Origin: JABCYV01 sp963696025
GTDB taxonomy: Bacteria > Acidobacteriota > Terriglobia > Terriglobales > Acidobacteriaceae
NCBI GenBank assembly: GCA_963696025.1
Contig: CAVOII010000014.1
Location: 992,001-1,056,000 of the forward strand
Length of the DNA: 64,000 nucleotides
Direction: 5' to 3'
Shown: one piece after another, positions 26,445 through 34,607 of the stretch
How positions within the stretch are numbered: the stretch's first letter is position 1
Layout of the letters: every line of letters begins with the position of its first letter
The notes under the pieces: model-generated
The model's input: the letters and a program-made list of their open reading frames with translations, nothing else
Databases searched by the model: none
What the model was told of the DNA's origin: nothing
Made by a program: the position numbers and the translations under genes

Positions 26445-27734
26445 GTCCCTGTCTCGAAGGCTACGCCGGCTGCGCTGGAGGGTTGATCGGAAGCAGGCAG
26501 GGTTCGTTTTGGCAACGCCAATGCCAAGCTCGATGAGAAAAGGAACAAAATCCCCGCGAAAATCAAGCCGGAGTATGAGTTGCCAGTCCTCTGCCGAATG
26601 AGGCCTACCGTGTAAGGCCCAACGAACCCGCCCAGGTTGGCAACGGACGTCACGAGCGCAATACCAGCAGCTGCCGAGAAGCCAGTCAGGAATTGGCCGG
26701 GCATCGAAAAGAAAACGGGCAAGAAGCTGAATGCACCGATGGCCACGACGGAAAAAAGAACAACAGAGAAGAATGGTGAGTGAGGCACTCCAAGCAACAG
26801 CAAAGCAATCCCAGCCTAATGCCCCCGTCGCTGCCATGTGGTATCGCCTCTCCAGGGTGCGATCGGAGTGACGAGACACGAGAATCATCGCGATCAGGCC
26901 CAGGAGATTGGGGATCATAACTAAGAATCCAATCAGGGTATTTGACTGCCCGCCTAAGACCGACTTCAAAATCTACGGCAGCCAGAAGGTGAATGTGTAC
27001 GTGGCAAAGCCCTGACCAAAACCGATACATGCCAGATGTCAAACTCTTGGATTAACCAGAGTTCGTGCCACAGAAATGGATTGCGCCGCCAGCTTCTGCC
27101 GATCTTCCCGCTCCAATTGGCCGGCTATCCACGCCTTTTCTTCCCCCGTCAGAGACCTCGCCTCCGCGGGTCTGTTCGCTAGCAGGAAATAGGTCAGAAA
27201 TACGCAGGCAATGGCCGGTAATCCCTCGAGGATTAGTAACCATCGCCAGCCGCTAAGGCCGAACCAATGCACATGATCCAGAATGAGCCCGGAAATCGGA
27301 GCGCCCAGAATGCTCGCGAGGGGTATGCCCATTAAGATCAGCGCAATCGCCTGTGCTTTTTCTCGCTGTCGAAACCAGTAACCCAGGTACAGAACAATGC
27401 CTGGGAAATATCCAGCTTCGGCGAGCCCGAGCGCAAAGCGGGCGATATACAGTTGATTGGCGGACTGTACAAACCCTGTCAGAGTGGCAACTGTGCCCCA
27501 TGTGAGCAGAATGCGGCCTATCCAAACACGCGCGCCGATCCTATGAAGAATGAGGTTACTGGGGACCTCAACGAGGAAGTAGCCCCAAAAGAAAATGCCG
27601 GCTGCGAGTCCGAACTGCTGGCTGGTGATGGCCAGCTCCCGATTCATTGTCAGCGCCGCAAACCCTAGGTTGATTCTATCGATGAAAGCTACTACGTAGA
27701 GGGCAAACAGGAATGGCAGCAGCCTGAACTGCAT
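26441..27734 (-). pseudogene. MFS transporter (anion:cation symporter type), disabled
   Basis: Major facilitator protein resembling the hexuronate/phthalate permease group (FALYVVAFIDRINLGFAAL, FFWGYFLVEVPSNLILHRIG, ARFALGLAEAGYFPGIVLYL). After TLVNPRV the frame meets TGA where Trp is expected (near 27038) and, after FTFWLP, TAG (near 26978); reading through both gives continuous transporter sequence (HLACIGFGQGFATYTF, ILKSVLGGQSNTLIGFLVMI). Near 26815 one surplus G shifts the frame, and the other frame continues with GIALLLLGVPHSPFFSVVLF to the stop at 26441. Two nonsense changes plus one insertion make a real pseudogene likely. Confidence 0.85.
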
Positions 27735-27956
27735 CTTCCGGATTGTCCCGGCTTCTTCTATCGTCGCACCTTTGCCTTGCAGACCAAATCCCAGTAGGGC
27801 AAATAATCGTGAACTCTATTGTTTAGCGGAGGGCGCGTCAAGCCGTTGCTTTGTGCGCCAGGCAGTTTGAGCGGCTCCGTTACCCTCGCAATTTGGGGAG
27901 ATTCCTGTGCGCGTTTGAGAACGGTCGCGGGCCACTCCAGCACAAAAAGTTAGTGC

Positions 27957-29102
27957 TTATGGAGATACGCCTCCGATCTCGACGGTTCGCTTCAGTTGGC
28001 CACAGGCGGCGTAAATGTCGCGTCCGCGGGGACGGCGGATAAAAGTGGGTATTCCGGCTCCGATCAATATTCCCTGGAATTGCGCGACCCCGTCCTGCGC
28101 CGGAGTTTGAAAGCTAATTCCCGGACCAGGGTTGAACGCAATCAGGTTTACTTTCGCGCGCACACCACGAATCAGTTCGGCTAGCTCCCGGGCATTCTGC
28201 GTCGAGTCGTTCACTTCATCCAGCAGGACATATTCAAAGGTCAGGCGCTCGCGGTTGCGCAGCGGAAAATCGCGCGCCGCCACCATCAACTTCGCAAGAT
28301 TCCACTTTCGGTTGATCGGCATAAGCCGGGTGCGCAACTCGTCGTTGGAAGCATTTAGCGAGATCGCAAGCTTGGGACGCACCGCTTCAGCGCCGAGATC
28401 ATAGATTCGTGGAACAATACCCGCAGTCGAAACCGTCATGCGCGATTCCGGAATGCCTACGCCTTCGGAAAACAAGCGCACGGCTTTTATGAAATTGTCA
28501 TAGTTCAGGAATGGCTCTCCCATCCCCATGAAGACCAGGTTCACCCGCTCCTCGGGAGGAGAAACGTGATGGTCGTTGAGCACGGCGCACACCTGCCCGA
28601 CAATCTCTCCCGCTGTCAGATTCCGCTTGATTCCCAGAAGCGCGGTCAGACAGAACTGGCAATCCACCGCGCAACCCACCTGGCTGGACACGCAGATTGT
28701 GGCTCGATCCCAGCTTCGGCCAGACGATCCCGTTGCTCGATCGCCGGCTTCAGTGCCGTCACCTGACTCGCCGCCGTCTCCTTCCGGCATCCAGACGGTT
28801 TCTACACTCAGGCCATCGGCAAAGGCCACCAGGTAGCGAATCGTCCCGTCCGCCGAGACGAACTTCTTTTCGATTTTGGGCAGCCCAACCGAAAAGCCTC
28901 GCTCCGCCAGACTCCGACGAAAGGCTTGCGGCAAAGTTGAAATCTGTTCGGCGGACTCAACCCTTTGTCCGTAGAGGGCTTGGAAAAGCTGACGTGCTCG
29001 GAACTGGGGCTGACTCCATTCCTCAACTAATGAAGTAAGCTCCTGAATCCCAAGACCCAAAAGAATGTTTTGCGTGGCTTCTACCATAACCCGGATCGAC
29101 AA
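27957..29102 (-). CDS. rlmN: 23S rRNA (adenine-C2)-methyltransferase RlmN
   Basis: Radical SAM enzyme that methylates C2 of adenine 2503 in 23S rRNA and of A37 in some tRNAs. The CxxxCxxC motif is in SSQVGCAVDCQFCLTALLG, and MGMGEPFLNYDNF, VSTAGIVPRIYDLG and SLNASNDELRTRLMPINRK follow the family pattern. The C-terminal catalytic Cys is in IYAACGQLK. Between VETVWMPEG and TICVSSQVGC there is an unusual insert of about 25 Gly/Asp/Ser-rich residues that most RlmN proteins lack. The gene is intact and stands alone. Confidence 0.95.
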   Translation of the reverse strand: MSIRVMVEATQNILLGLGIQELTSLVEEWSQPQFRARQLFQALYGQRVESAEQISTLPQAFRRSLAERGFSVGLPKIEKKFVSADGTIRYLVAFADGLSVETVWMPEGDGGESGDGTEAGDRATGSSGRSWDRATICVSSQVGCAVDCQFCLTALLGIKRNLTAGEIVGQVCAVLNDHHVSPPEERVNLVFMGMGEPFLNYDNFIKAVRLFSEGVGIPESRMTVSTAGIVPRIYDLGAEAVRPKLAISLNASNDELRTRLMPINRKWNLAKLMVAARDFPLRNRERLTFEYVLLDEVNDSTQNARELAELIRGVRAKVNLIAFNPGPGISFQTPAQDGVAQFQGILIGAGIPTFIRRPRGRDIYAACGQLKRTVEIGGVSP

Positions 29103-29294
29103 TTTCGCTTCCCACCGATTGTAGAGGATTCATCGACGGAAGCGAGTTCAGGTGGTCAGCAAGAGCAATAAATTTCCCGTAAGTTGTTTATTTACAATAA
29201 CGTACTATCGATTCGCACGAGTCTTCCGCATGTGTAACAATACTTAAGGGTCTTGGCTTCGGATTGTTCTGACGGAGCGAGTTCGGAAATTCAC

Positions 29295-30572
29295 ATGGTG
29301 CAAGAAGTCCGCAACATCCATCGCGAGGTTCTGCCCAACGGCTTGACGATCCTGACCGAGGAGATGCAGCACATTCGTTCGGTTTCCATCGGGATCTGGA
29401 TCAAGACCGGATCGCGGGACGAGGATTTGCAATGGAACGGAATCTCCCATTTCATCGAGCACATGGTTTTCAAGGGAACGAAGCATCGCTCCGCCGAGGA
29501 CATTGCGCGTCAGATCGACTCCATCGGCGGCAACATGGATGCCTTCACCGCGAAGGAATGCATCTGCTTTAACGTGAAGGTCCTGGACGAGCATTTGCCG
29601 ATCGCAATGGAGGTCCTCAGCGACCTCGTGCTGAACCCTGTGTTTGACGCCGCGGATATCGGCCGTGAACGTGGTGTGATTCTGGAAGAAATCAAGATGG
29701 ACGAGGACAGCCCGGACTACCTTGTCCATGAAATCTTCACCCAAAATTTTTGGAAGGACCACGCCCTGGGCAAGCCCATCCTGGGGACCAAGGAAACAGT
29801 AAAGAAGTTTGAGCGCGACCCAGTGCTGGATTTTTATAAGCAGCGCTTTGCTCCGGGGAATCTGATCGTTTGCGCCGCCGGCAATCTGAAGCATGCGCAC
29901 TTCGCCGAACTGGTCGCCAAGCACTTTGAGCACATGAAACCGATGAAGAACGGCTTTCATAGCCCGCTTCCGAAAACTGCTCCGCGCATCATCATGCGCA
30001 ACAAAAAGGCACTTGAGCAGGTGCAGATCTGCGTGGGCGTCCCTTCACATCCCATTGCCCACGAAAGACGCCATGCCTCATATATTTTGAATACGCTGCT
30101 GGGCGGCGGGATGAGTTCGAGACTTTTCCAGAACATTCGCGAGCGGCAGGGTCTGGCCTATGCCATTTACAGCGATCTGAGTCCTTATCGTGATACCGGC
30201 TGTCTCTCAGTTTATGCGGGAACATCCCGCGAGTCGGCAGACAAAGTGGTGAAGTCCGTTGTTTTCGAGTTCAAGAAGCTCAAGGCGGATGAAGTTCCAG
30301 CGGAAGAACTACGGCGCTCCAAAGACCAGTTGAAGGGGAGTCTAATGCTATCGCTGGAATCCTCTACCGCGCGCATGTCCAGTCTCGCGCGACAGGAAAT
30401 GTATTTCGATCGCTTCTTCACGATGGACGAACTGCTGGAGAAAATCGAGAGCGTTAGCGTAGAGGAGTTGAAAGAATTGGCAAACGAATTCTTCCGCACC
30501 GAATCAATCGCCGTAACTGTCCTCGGGAACTTGAACGGCCTAAAACTCACCCGCGACCAACTGGCCTGCTGA
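29295..30572 (+). CDS. M16-family zinc peptidase
   Basis: Pitrilysin/processing-protease type metallopeptidase of 425 residues. The inverted zinc motif HxxEH is present as HFIEHMVFKG, and the third ligand Glu lies in the ERGVILEEIKMDEDSPD segment. The C-terminal M16 half is also complete (LNTLLGGGMSSRLFQNIRER, AYAIYSDLSPYRDTG). ATG 29295 gives the normal N-terminus (VQEVRNIHREVLPNGLTIL); an upstream TTG at 29253 is less likely. In many bacteria such a gene neighbours pnp or dut, but not here. Role: turnover of peptides or processing of exported proteins, by family inference. Confidence 0.92.
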   Translation: MVQEVRNIHREVLPNGLTILTEEMQHIRSVSIGIWIKTGSRDEDLQWNGISHFIEHMVFKGTKHRSAEDIARQIDSIGGNMDAFTAKECICFNVKVLDEHLPIAMEVLSDLVLNPVFDAADIGRERGVILEEIKMDEDSPDYLVHEIFTQNFWKDHALGKPILGTKETVKKFERDPVLDFYKQRFAPGNLIVCAAGNLKHAHFAELVAKHFEHMKPMKNGFHSPLPKTAPRIIMRNKKALEQVQICVGVPSHPIAHERRHASYILNTLLGGGMSSRLFQNIRERQGLAYAIYSDLSPYRDTGCLSVYAGTSRESADKVVKSVVFEFKKLKADEVPAEELRRSKDQLKGSLMLSLESSTARMSSLARQEMYFDRFFTMDELLEKIESVSVEELKELANEFFRTESIAVTVLGNLNGLKLTRDQLAC

Positions 30573-30616
30573 CCTGCTTTTCCCTCAGACGTCAGAAAAA
30601 TTGTGGTTTTGGGTAG

Positions 30617-30671
30617 CGCAGCGCTTTGGCGCTGCGATTCAGTGCTCCGAAATCAGCGGGGCTTTAGCCCC
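30617..30671. repeat. Two tandem intergenic hairpins
   Basis: A perfect stem CGCAGCGC-tttg-GCGCTGCG (30617-30636) is followed by GGGGCT-tt-AGCCCC (30658-30671). No T-run follows either, so they are not classical terminators; they look like short palindromic intergenic repeats, about 45 bases after the M16 gene. Confidence 0.5.
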
Positions 30672-30798
30672 TGAGGTCACCGATGCGAGTTTTTCTGCAG
30701 CCTGTTTCCCGACCGAGTCTGCAACTTCCTTGCAGCCGGCACATCCTAACTGTGCGTCCGGAGTGTGCGGCGCAATTCAATCCTAAATAGGAGACTCT

Positions 30799-31068
30799 AT
30801 GAAGAGACTAGTTGGCCGGCTGATGGTGATGTGTGTCCTGGCAGCTTCGATGGCATTTGCCCAGTCCAGCGGTGACGCAAAGCAAGATGAGCTGAAGCAC
30901 GACGACATGAAACAGGACAATATGAAGCACGATGATATGAAGAAAGATGACATGAAGAACGACAAGAAGGCGAAAAAGACCAAAAAAGACAAAATGAAAA
31001 AAGACGAGATGAAGCACGACGACATGAAGCAGGACGACATGAGCAAGGACGACGCCAAGAAGAACTAA
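30799..31068 (+). CDS. Exported pentapeptide MXKDX-repeat protein
   Basis: An 89-residue exported protein. A signal peptide (LMVMCVLAASMAFAQ, ends near residue 22) is followed by a very polar tail built from the pentapeptide M-x-K/H-D-D/x (DDMKQDNMKHDDMKKDDMKN), matching the MXKDX repeat family (TIGR02953). The mature part is rich in Met, Lys and Asp and has no Cys or aromatic residues. AGGAG lies about 7 bases before the ATG. The family's function is not established; Met/His/Asp-rich periplasmic tails suggest metal or polyion binding, which is a guess. Confidence 0.85.
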   Translation: MKRLVGRLMVMCVLAASMAFAQSSGDAKQDELKHDDMKQDNMKHDDMKKDDMKNDKKAKKTKKDKMKKDEMKHDDMKQDDMSKDDAKKN

Positions 31069-31155
31069 GCAGACATCTCCTTCTCGTTTTCTGACTCCGG
31101 GTGGCACCCGAACCTGGCTGCGCTAGTCGCTACCCGGAGCAATCCTTGCTAGGAA

Positions 31156-31746
31156 TCACCGTAACAATGCAGCCCACGCCTGTTTGCTGACAAATTTCGC
31201 CGCCAGATTGCTTAGGTACTCGCCGAGACAACGCGCGCAGGGAGTATAACCTTCTTTCATCGCTTCCCTCGCTGTCATGGAACGGACCGCACCCTCTTTG
31301 TCGTGAATAAACGTGCAGCCCGCAATATGGAAAAGCTTCCCATGTTCAGCCACCAACACTGTCAGTTCCCCGGGAATTCGCTTCCCCGGTTGCGCATGTT
31401 CTGACCGCGCCGCCGGCCGCGACGACGCGGCGGACCTGGCCAGTCCAAGACTCCCGGTGAACAAACCCAGAGCGGCCACTGCTACGAGCCATCCGTAAAC
31501 GGTCCCCCTGCGGGCGGGCATGATGCCAGCGAGTTTCCGTCGCAAGCGCCAGCTAAAGCCCATGGGAAGCTGTAAGAGCCTTTCGTCAGCGTACAAGTGG
31601 ATGATGTTCCGGGTGCCGTTTAGTACCGCAGTACAACGTTTGCACTGTCGAACGTGCTCTTCCAGCGCAGTCCGAAGGGAGGGATCAATGTCGTTCTCCA
31701 GGTAATTGGAAATCTCCTGCCACACCTGCTCGCAATTGACTACCAT
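31156..31746 (-). CDS. Transmembrane anti-sigma factor with ZAS motif and periplasmic Cys/His cluster
   Basis: Anti-sigma factor of 196 residues. The N-terminal zinc-binding anti-sigma motif HxxxCxxC is present (His31, Cys35, Cys38 in EEHVRQCKRC). One membrane segment lies at about 84-103 (GWLVAVAALGLFTGSLGLA). The C-terminal periplasmic part contains His140, Cys144, His148 and Cys170/Cys173 (IAGCTFIHDK ... EGYTPCARC), resembling the metal-binding part of Ada. That makes metal or redox sensing plausible. The start overlaps the end of the sigma gene by 7 bases, so they form one transcription unit. Confidence 0.85.
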   Translation of the reverse strand: MVVNCEQVWQEISNYLENDIDPSLRTALEEHVRQCKRCTAVLNGTRNIIHLYADERLLQLPMGFSWRLRRKLAGIMPARRGTVYGWLVAVAALGLFTGSLGLARSAASSRPAARSEHAQPGKRIPGELTVLVAEHGKLFHIAGCTFIHDKEGAVRSMTAREAMKEGYTPCARCLGEYLSNLAAKFVSKQAWAALLR

Positions 31747-32408
31747 GGCTTATTTCCCTTCTGAAAAGGCTCTCGTCCAAACCACCCGCTGGCCATCCTT
31801 GGGGCGAGAAGGTCTCGCAACATCAAGCGCGCCCGCAGCAGTCTAGTCTTGACCGACGCGCGCGAAATTTCCAGCGCCTCGGCCACTTCTTCGATGCTCA
31901 AATGGTGTATATCCCGCAGCACGAAGACCTCGCGATACTTGCTTTTCAACGACGCCAGTGCTTCCAGCAGAAGCTGACGTATCTCGCTTCTCTCCAAAGC
32001 TTCGGAGGGAAGCTCGCGCCAGTCCGCAAACTCGCGCGGAGTGTAGCTGCCTTCGTCGTCCTGACGTTCGCCGATGGGTTCCATAACGTCCGAATGATCC
32101 CTCCTCAGGCGCATGCGGGCTTCGTTGACTGCAATCTGAATCAGCCAGGTGCTGAAGCGCGCTTCCGCGCGGAATTGCTTCAGGTGGGTAAATGCCTTAA
32201 GCATGGCTTCCTGCGCCACTTCTTCCGCGTCTGCCGGGTTACGCAAAATCGCGAAGGCCGCGGTGTAGACCCGGCGCTCATGAGGCTTGACCAGTTCATA
32301 AAACAATTCCTGCTCACCACTCTGAATGCGCCGGATCAGGCTCTCCTCGCGCGCGTCCACCTTAGGGGCGAGTCGATCTGCCGAACCAGCTCCTTCCAGC
32401 ATCGCCAT
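31740..32408 (-). CDS. ECF (RpoE-type) RNA polymerase sigma factor
   Basis: Extracytoplasmic-function sigma factor of 222 residues. Region 2 is clear (LVKPHERRVYTAAFAILRNP, DAEEVAQEAMLKAFTHLKQF, RFSTWLIQIAVNEARMRLRR), as is region 4 (SLKSKYREVFVLRDIHHLSI, EISRASVKTRLLRARLML). The linker is rather long. The anti-sigma gene follows with a 7-base overlap. The cytochrome b gene lies 32 bases upstream on the same strand, so the sigma factor may be transcribed with the redox genes. Confidence 0.93.
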   Translation of the reverse strand: MAMLEGAGSADRLAPKVDAREESLIRRIQSGEQELFYELVKPHERRVYTAAFAILRNPADAEEVAQEAMLKAFTHLKQFRAEARFSTWLIQIAVNEARMRLRRDHSDVMEPIGERQDDEGSYTPREFADWRELPSEALERSEIRQLLLEALASLKSKYREVFVLRDIHHLSIEEVAEALEISRASVKTRLLRARLMLRDLLAPRMASGWFGREPFQKGNKPW

Positions 32409-32440
32409 TGCAAAATGACCTCGAGCAGCCGCAAAGGCAG

Positions 32441-33136
32441 CTAGCGGGGAGTGTAGTCAGGATTCCTCTTCCAGCCGGTCAGCATCGAGACGAAATTATT
32501 CCAACCATGCAGGACAACCATCACCAGGTGTCCAAAGATGAAAAGCAGAATGGCCCACATGATCAGAAAATGCCAAAGGCGCGCCATGTGAAATCCGCCC
32601 ATGGGCCACGCCAGCCACGAAAACTGTACCGGTTTCCAGATGGCCAACCCCGTCAGCACCGACAAAACGCCCAGGATGATGACAGATGTGTAGGCCTGCT
32701 TCTGCAGCGGATTGTAAACCGCCTGCGACGGCGGCTTGGGACCGAAGAAGAAATAGTGGCATACCATCGGCCAGACGCCGCGAACATCGCGCCCTGTAAA
32801 AAGAATTTGCCGGTAATTTCCACTGAATATTTCATACCCGAGATAGAAGACGCCGGTTGCAATGTAGATCCACATGAAAGTCAGGTGCCATTGCAACGCG
32901 CCTCCCAGCCATCCGCCCAGGGCCAGCGACTTCGGCCAATCCAGCAAGTTCTTCTGTGGGATTTTGGCGCCGAAGCTGGGAAAGGCGCGAAAAATCTGCA
33001 GTCCGCTTCCCACCATCACGAACAGTGCGACGGCGTTCGCCCAGTGGCAGAATCGCACCGGCCAGGGATGCTCGTAAACTGCCGGCGTGATTTCACCCGA
33101 TTTCGTGGATTCGATTTCAATGATTGCTTCAGACAT
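32441..33136 (-). CDS. Membrane cytochrome b (b561 / hydrogenase-cytochrome type)
   Basis: Four- or five-span cytochrome b of 231 residues that should bind haem b and pass electrons between quinones and a periplasmic partner. Candidate haem ligands are His23/His31 (EHPWPVRFCHWANAVALF), the His of LQWHLTFMWIY, and the histidines of MARLWHFLIMW and FGHLVMVVLHGW. The gene starts 19 bases after the molybdoenzyme gene, so the two probably work as a pair, similar in logic to MsrQ/MsrP (YedZ/YedY), though this cytochrome is of a different type. Confidence 0.88.
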   Translation of the reverse strand: MSEAIIEIESTKSGEITPAVYEHPWPVRFCHWANAVALFVMVGSGLQIFRAFPSFGAKIPQKNLLDWPKSLALGGWLGGALQWHLTFMWIYIATGVFYLGYEIFSGNYRQILFTGRDVRGVWPMVCHYFFFGPKPPSQAVYNPLQKQAYTSVIILGVLSVLTGLAIWKPVQFSWLAWPMGGFHMARLWHFLIMWAILLFIFGHLVMVVLHGWNNFVSMLTGWKRNPDYTPR

Positions 33137-33155
33137 CTCTCGTGTCTCCCATCGG

Positions 33156-33875
33156 TCAGAGTCCGTAGAACTCCGAATATCCTTGGTCTTCCCAATAGCC
33201 GACCTTCTGCAGAACGTTGGTGACTTTCAGATCAGTCAGATATTTGGCCTGCTTGTAGCCGACCTTGGTGGGAATATTCAGGCGCAGAGGCGCGCCGTGT
33301 TCGCGGGTTAATGGCTGGTGGTACATCTCGTAGCACAGCAGGGTCTGCGGATGTAGCGCCGTGGCCATGTCGAGCGATTCGTAGTAATCGTCGGCGCATT
33401 CAACGTAGATAAAACGCGCGGTCGTGTCGGCGCCGATCGCTTGCAGGAAACCAGAGAGCCGCGCTCCTCCAAAGCTGCCAACCACATCCCAGCCTTCGAC
33501 GCAAACGTGACGGGTGTTGTGCTGGAATTTCGGCAGGGCCTGGATTTGCTCGAGCTTATACTCACCTGGTTTTTGCACCGCCCCGCTCACCGTCAGCGTC
33601 CACTTATCAAAATCGACTCCTGGGTCGTCGACGTCGTAGTCGTTCACGTAAAACTTGTCGATTGGCATTACTTCGGAATCGGCGTACGTCGGCGCCAAAT
33701 GCCCCTTGCGGAATAACAACGCTGATGCCCAATCGCTGAATCCGAGGCCCGCCTTGAGCAAAGGCGCTTGTAATTTTGGGATGGCAAAGGCGCCCAGTGC
33801 CAGCGCCGGAGTAAGTTTTAGCAACTCCCGCCGGTTGATTCGCTTGAATTTACGTCCGTCGATTCGTGACTCCAT
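33156..33875 (-). CDS. Tat-exported molybdopterin oxidoreductase (sulfite oxidase/MsrP-like)
   Basis: Periplasmic oxidoreductase with a sulfite-oxidase-type molybdopterin fold. A twin-arginine signal is visible (INRRELLKLTPALALGAFA, about 13-31). The Mo-ligating Cys125 lies in RHVCVEGW, followed by GGARLSGFLQAIGAD, and the substrate-side segment HGAPLRLNIPTKVGYKQAK is conserved. The length, 239 residues, lacks a dimerisation domain, as in YedY/MsrP. The cytochrome b gene follows by 19 bases. Substrate (methionine sulfoxide, sulfite or other) cannot be told from sequence alone. Confidence 0.88.
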   Translation of the reverse strand: MESRIDGRKFKRINRRELLKLTPALALGAFAIPKLQAPLLKAGLGFSDWASALLFRKGHLAPTYADSEVMPIDKFYVNDYDVDDPGVDFDKWTLTVSGAVQKPGEYKLEQIQALPKFQHNTRHVCVEGWDVVGSFGGARLSGFLQAIGADTTARFIYVECADDYYESLDMATALHPQTLLCYEMYHQPLTREHGAPLRLNIPTKVGYKQAKYLTDLKVTNVLQKVGYWEDQGYSEFYGL

Positions 33876-34060
33876 CGCTGCTCTCCAAGGGCTTCAGCCA
33901 GTTTCCATCGTTGACTCCACATGCGATGTCTGGGGTGAGGAAAAGTTACCACCAAGGCAGGCATCCTTAGAAGCACGAACTGGCACTCAATGAGCTACTT
34001 AAGCCACCCTCCGCCCCTTTTAGCCTGCAACCCGCATCTAAATAGGTAATTGAAGCAGAG

Positions 34061-34096
34061 GCCCATCCCGGTGATGCTGTAGGGATAACGATGGGC
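34061..34096 (+). other. Structured leader of the 39-codon gene
   Basis: A hairpin with outer stem GCCCAT (34061-34066) / ATGGGC (34091-34096) and inner ccc/ggg pairs lies about 27 bases before the start codon at 34123 and just before its ribosome site. It does not match a riboswitch I recognise. Confidence 0.35.
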
Positions 34097-34122
34097 GAGC
34101 TGCCGTGGATCGGAGGATGCTT

Positions 34123-34242
34123 ATGGCCAAGGTGATTGAGTTCTATATTCCGTCTAGATTTCAGAAGAGAGTGAAATGGATTCCCACGGAACTGCGTGGG
34201 AAGGTCATCGAGTTCCCGGCTGAGATCAAGAAATCCGCCTGA
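34123..34242 (+). CDS. 39-residue basic protein, function unknown
   Basis: Short gene with strong signals: GGAGG at 34112-34116 ahead of ATG 34123, a stop at 34240-34242 and an excellent terminator 35 bases later. The product starts MAKVIEFYIPSRFQKR and ends with GKVIEFPAEIKKSA; the phrase KVIEF occurs at both ends, flanking a basic middle (QKRVKWIPTELRG). It has no Cys, signal peptide or membrane segment. I recall similar short MAKVIEFYIP-type proteins in Acidobacteriota but cannot confirm this here. The neighbours (molybdoenzyme behind, TonB-like ahead) say nothing about its role; the stand-alone unit suggests an abundant small protein. Confidence 0.7.
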   Translation: MAKVIEFYIPSRFQKRVKWIPTELRGKVIEFPAEIKKSA

Positions 34243-34276
34243 GGGATACGGTAGATCGAAGAATTCACATATTCAC

Positions 34277-34305
34277 AGCGCCCGACAACGTCCGGGCGCT
34301 TTTTT
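34277..34305 (+). terminator. Rho-independent terminator
   Basis: Perfect 8-base stem AGCGCCCG / CGGGCGCT (34277-34284 and 34293-34300) with an 8-base loop, followed by a run of six T. It closes the 39-codon gene. Confidence 0.88.
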
Positions 34306-34607
34306 CATGTTTGCTTTCTCATCCTGAGTAAACGTTCTTTGCGGAGCGAAAGCCTGCCCTGAGCGGAGTCGAAGGGGATCTGGGCGAGCCGCGCCAGGCG
34401 TCGCGTTCTTTGTAACGCAATAATCGCGTTCGGCTCGCTTTCTTCTCAAACTGCACCACGCCTGACCTTCTCGATCCGCGCAGAAAGTGACTTTGGTACT
34501 CTCTTTCGTTCGAGGTGCGGAAAAAAACTGGTTTTGCTGGCTTCAGCTGAGATTTTTAGGCATACTATGCGGCGAGCCTATCCCTCCCCGGGCACAAGGT
34601 TAGAATC
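34306..34607. other. Intergenic region with a dispersed repeat
   Basis: About 300 bases between the terminator and the TonB-like gene. The only structure seen is the 'gtcgaagg' repeat near 34351; the rest presumably contains the promoter of the TonB-like gene. Confidence 0.5.
34351..34377. repeat. Dispersed 'gtcgaagg' repeat, copy 2
   Basis: 27 bases with the core ctgagcggagtcgaagggg. It matches the copy at 57873-57899 except for one base (gcgg versus gcga). Confidence 0.7.

Noticed and set aside
29244..29960. 238-codon minus-strand frame
   Set aside because: Antisense to the M16 peptidase, which has a complete zinc motif.
30784..31070. Minus-strand frames opposite the MXKDX gene (long hydrophobic runs)
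   Set aside because: They are the complement of the Met/Lys/Asp repeat, which produces Phe/Ser/Leu strings automatically.
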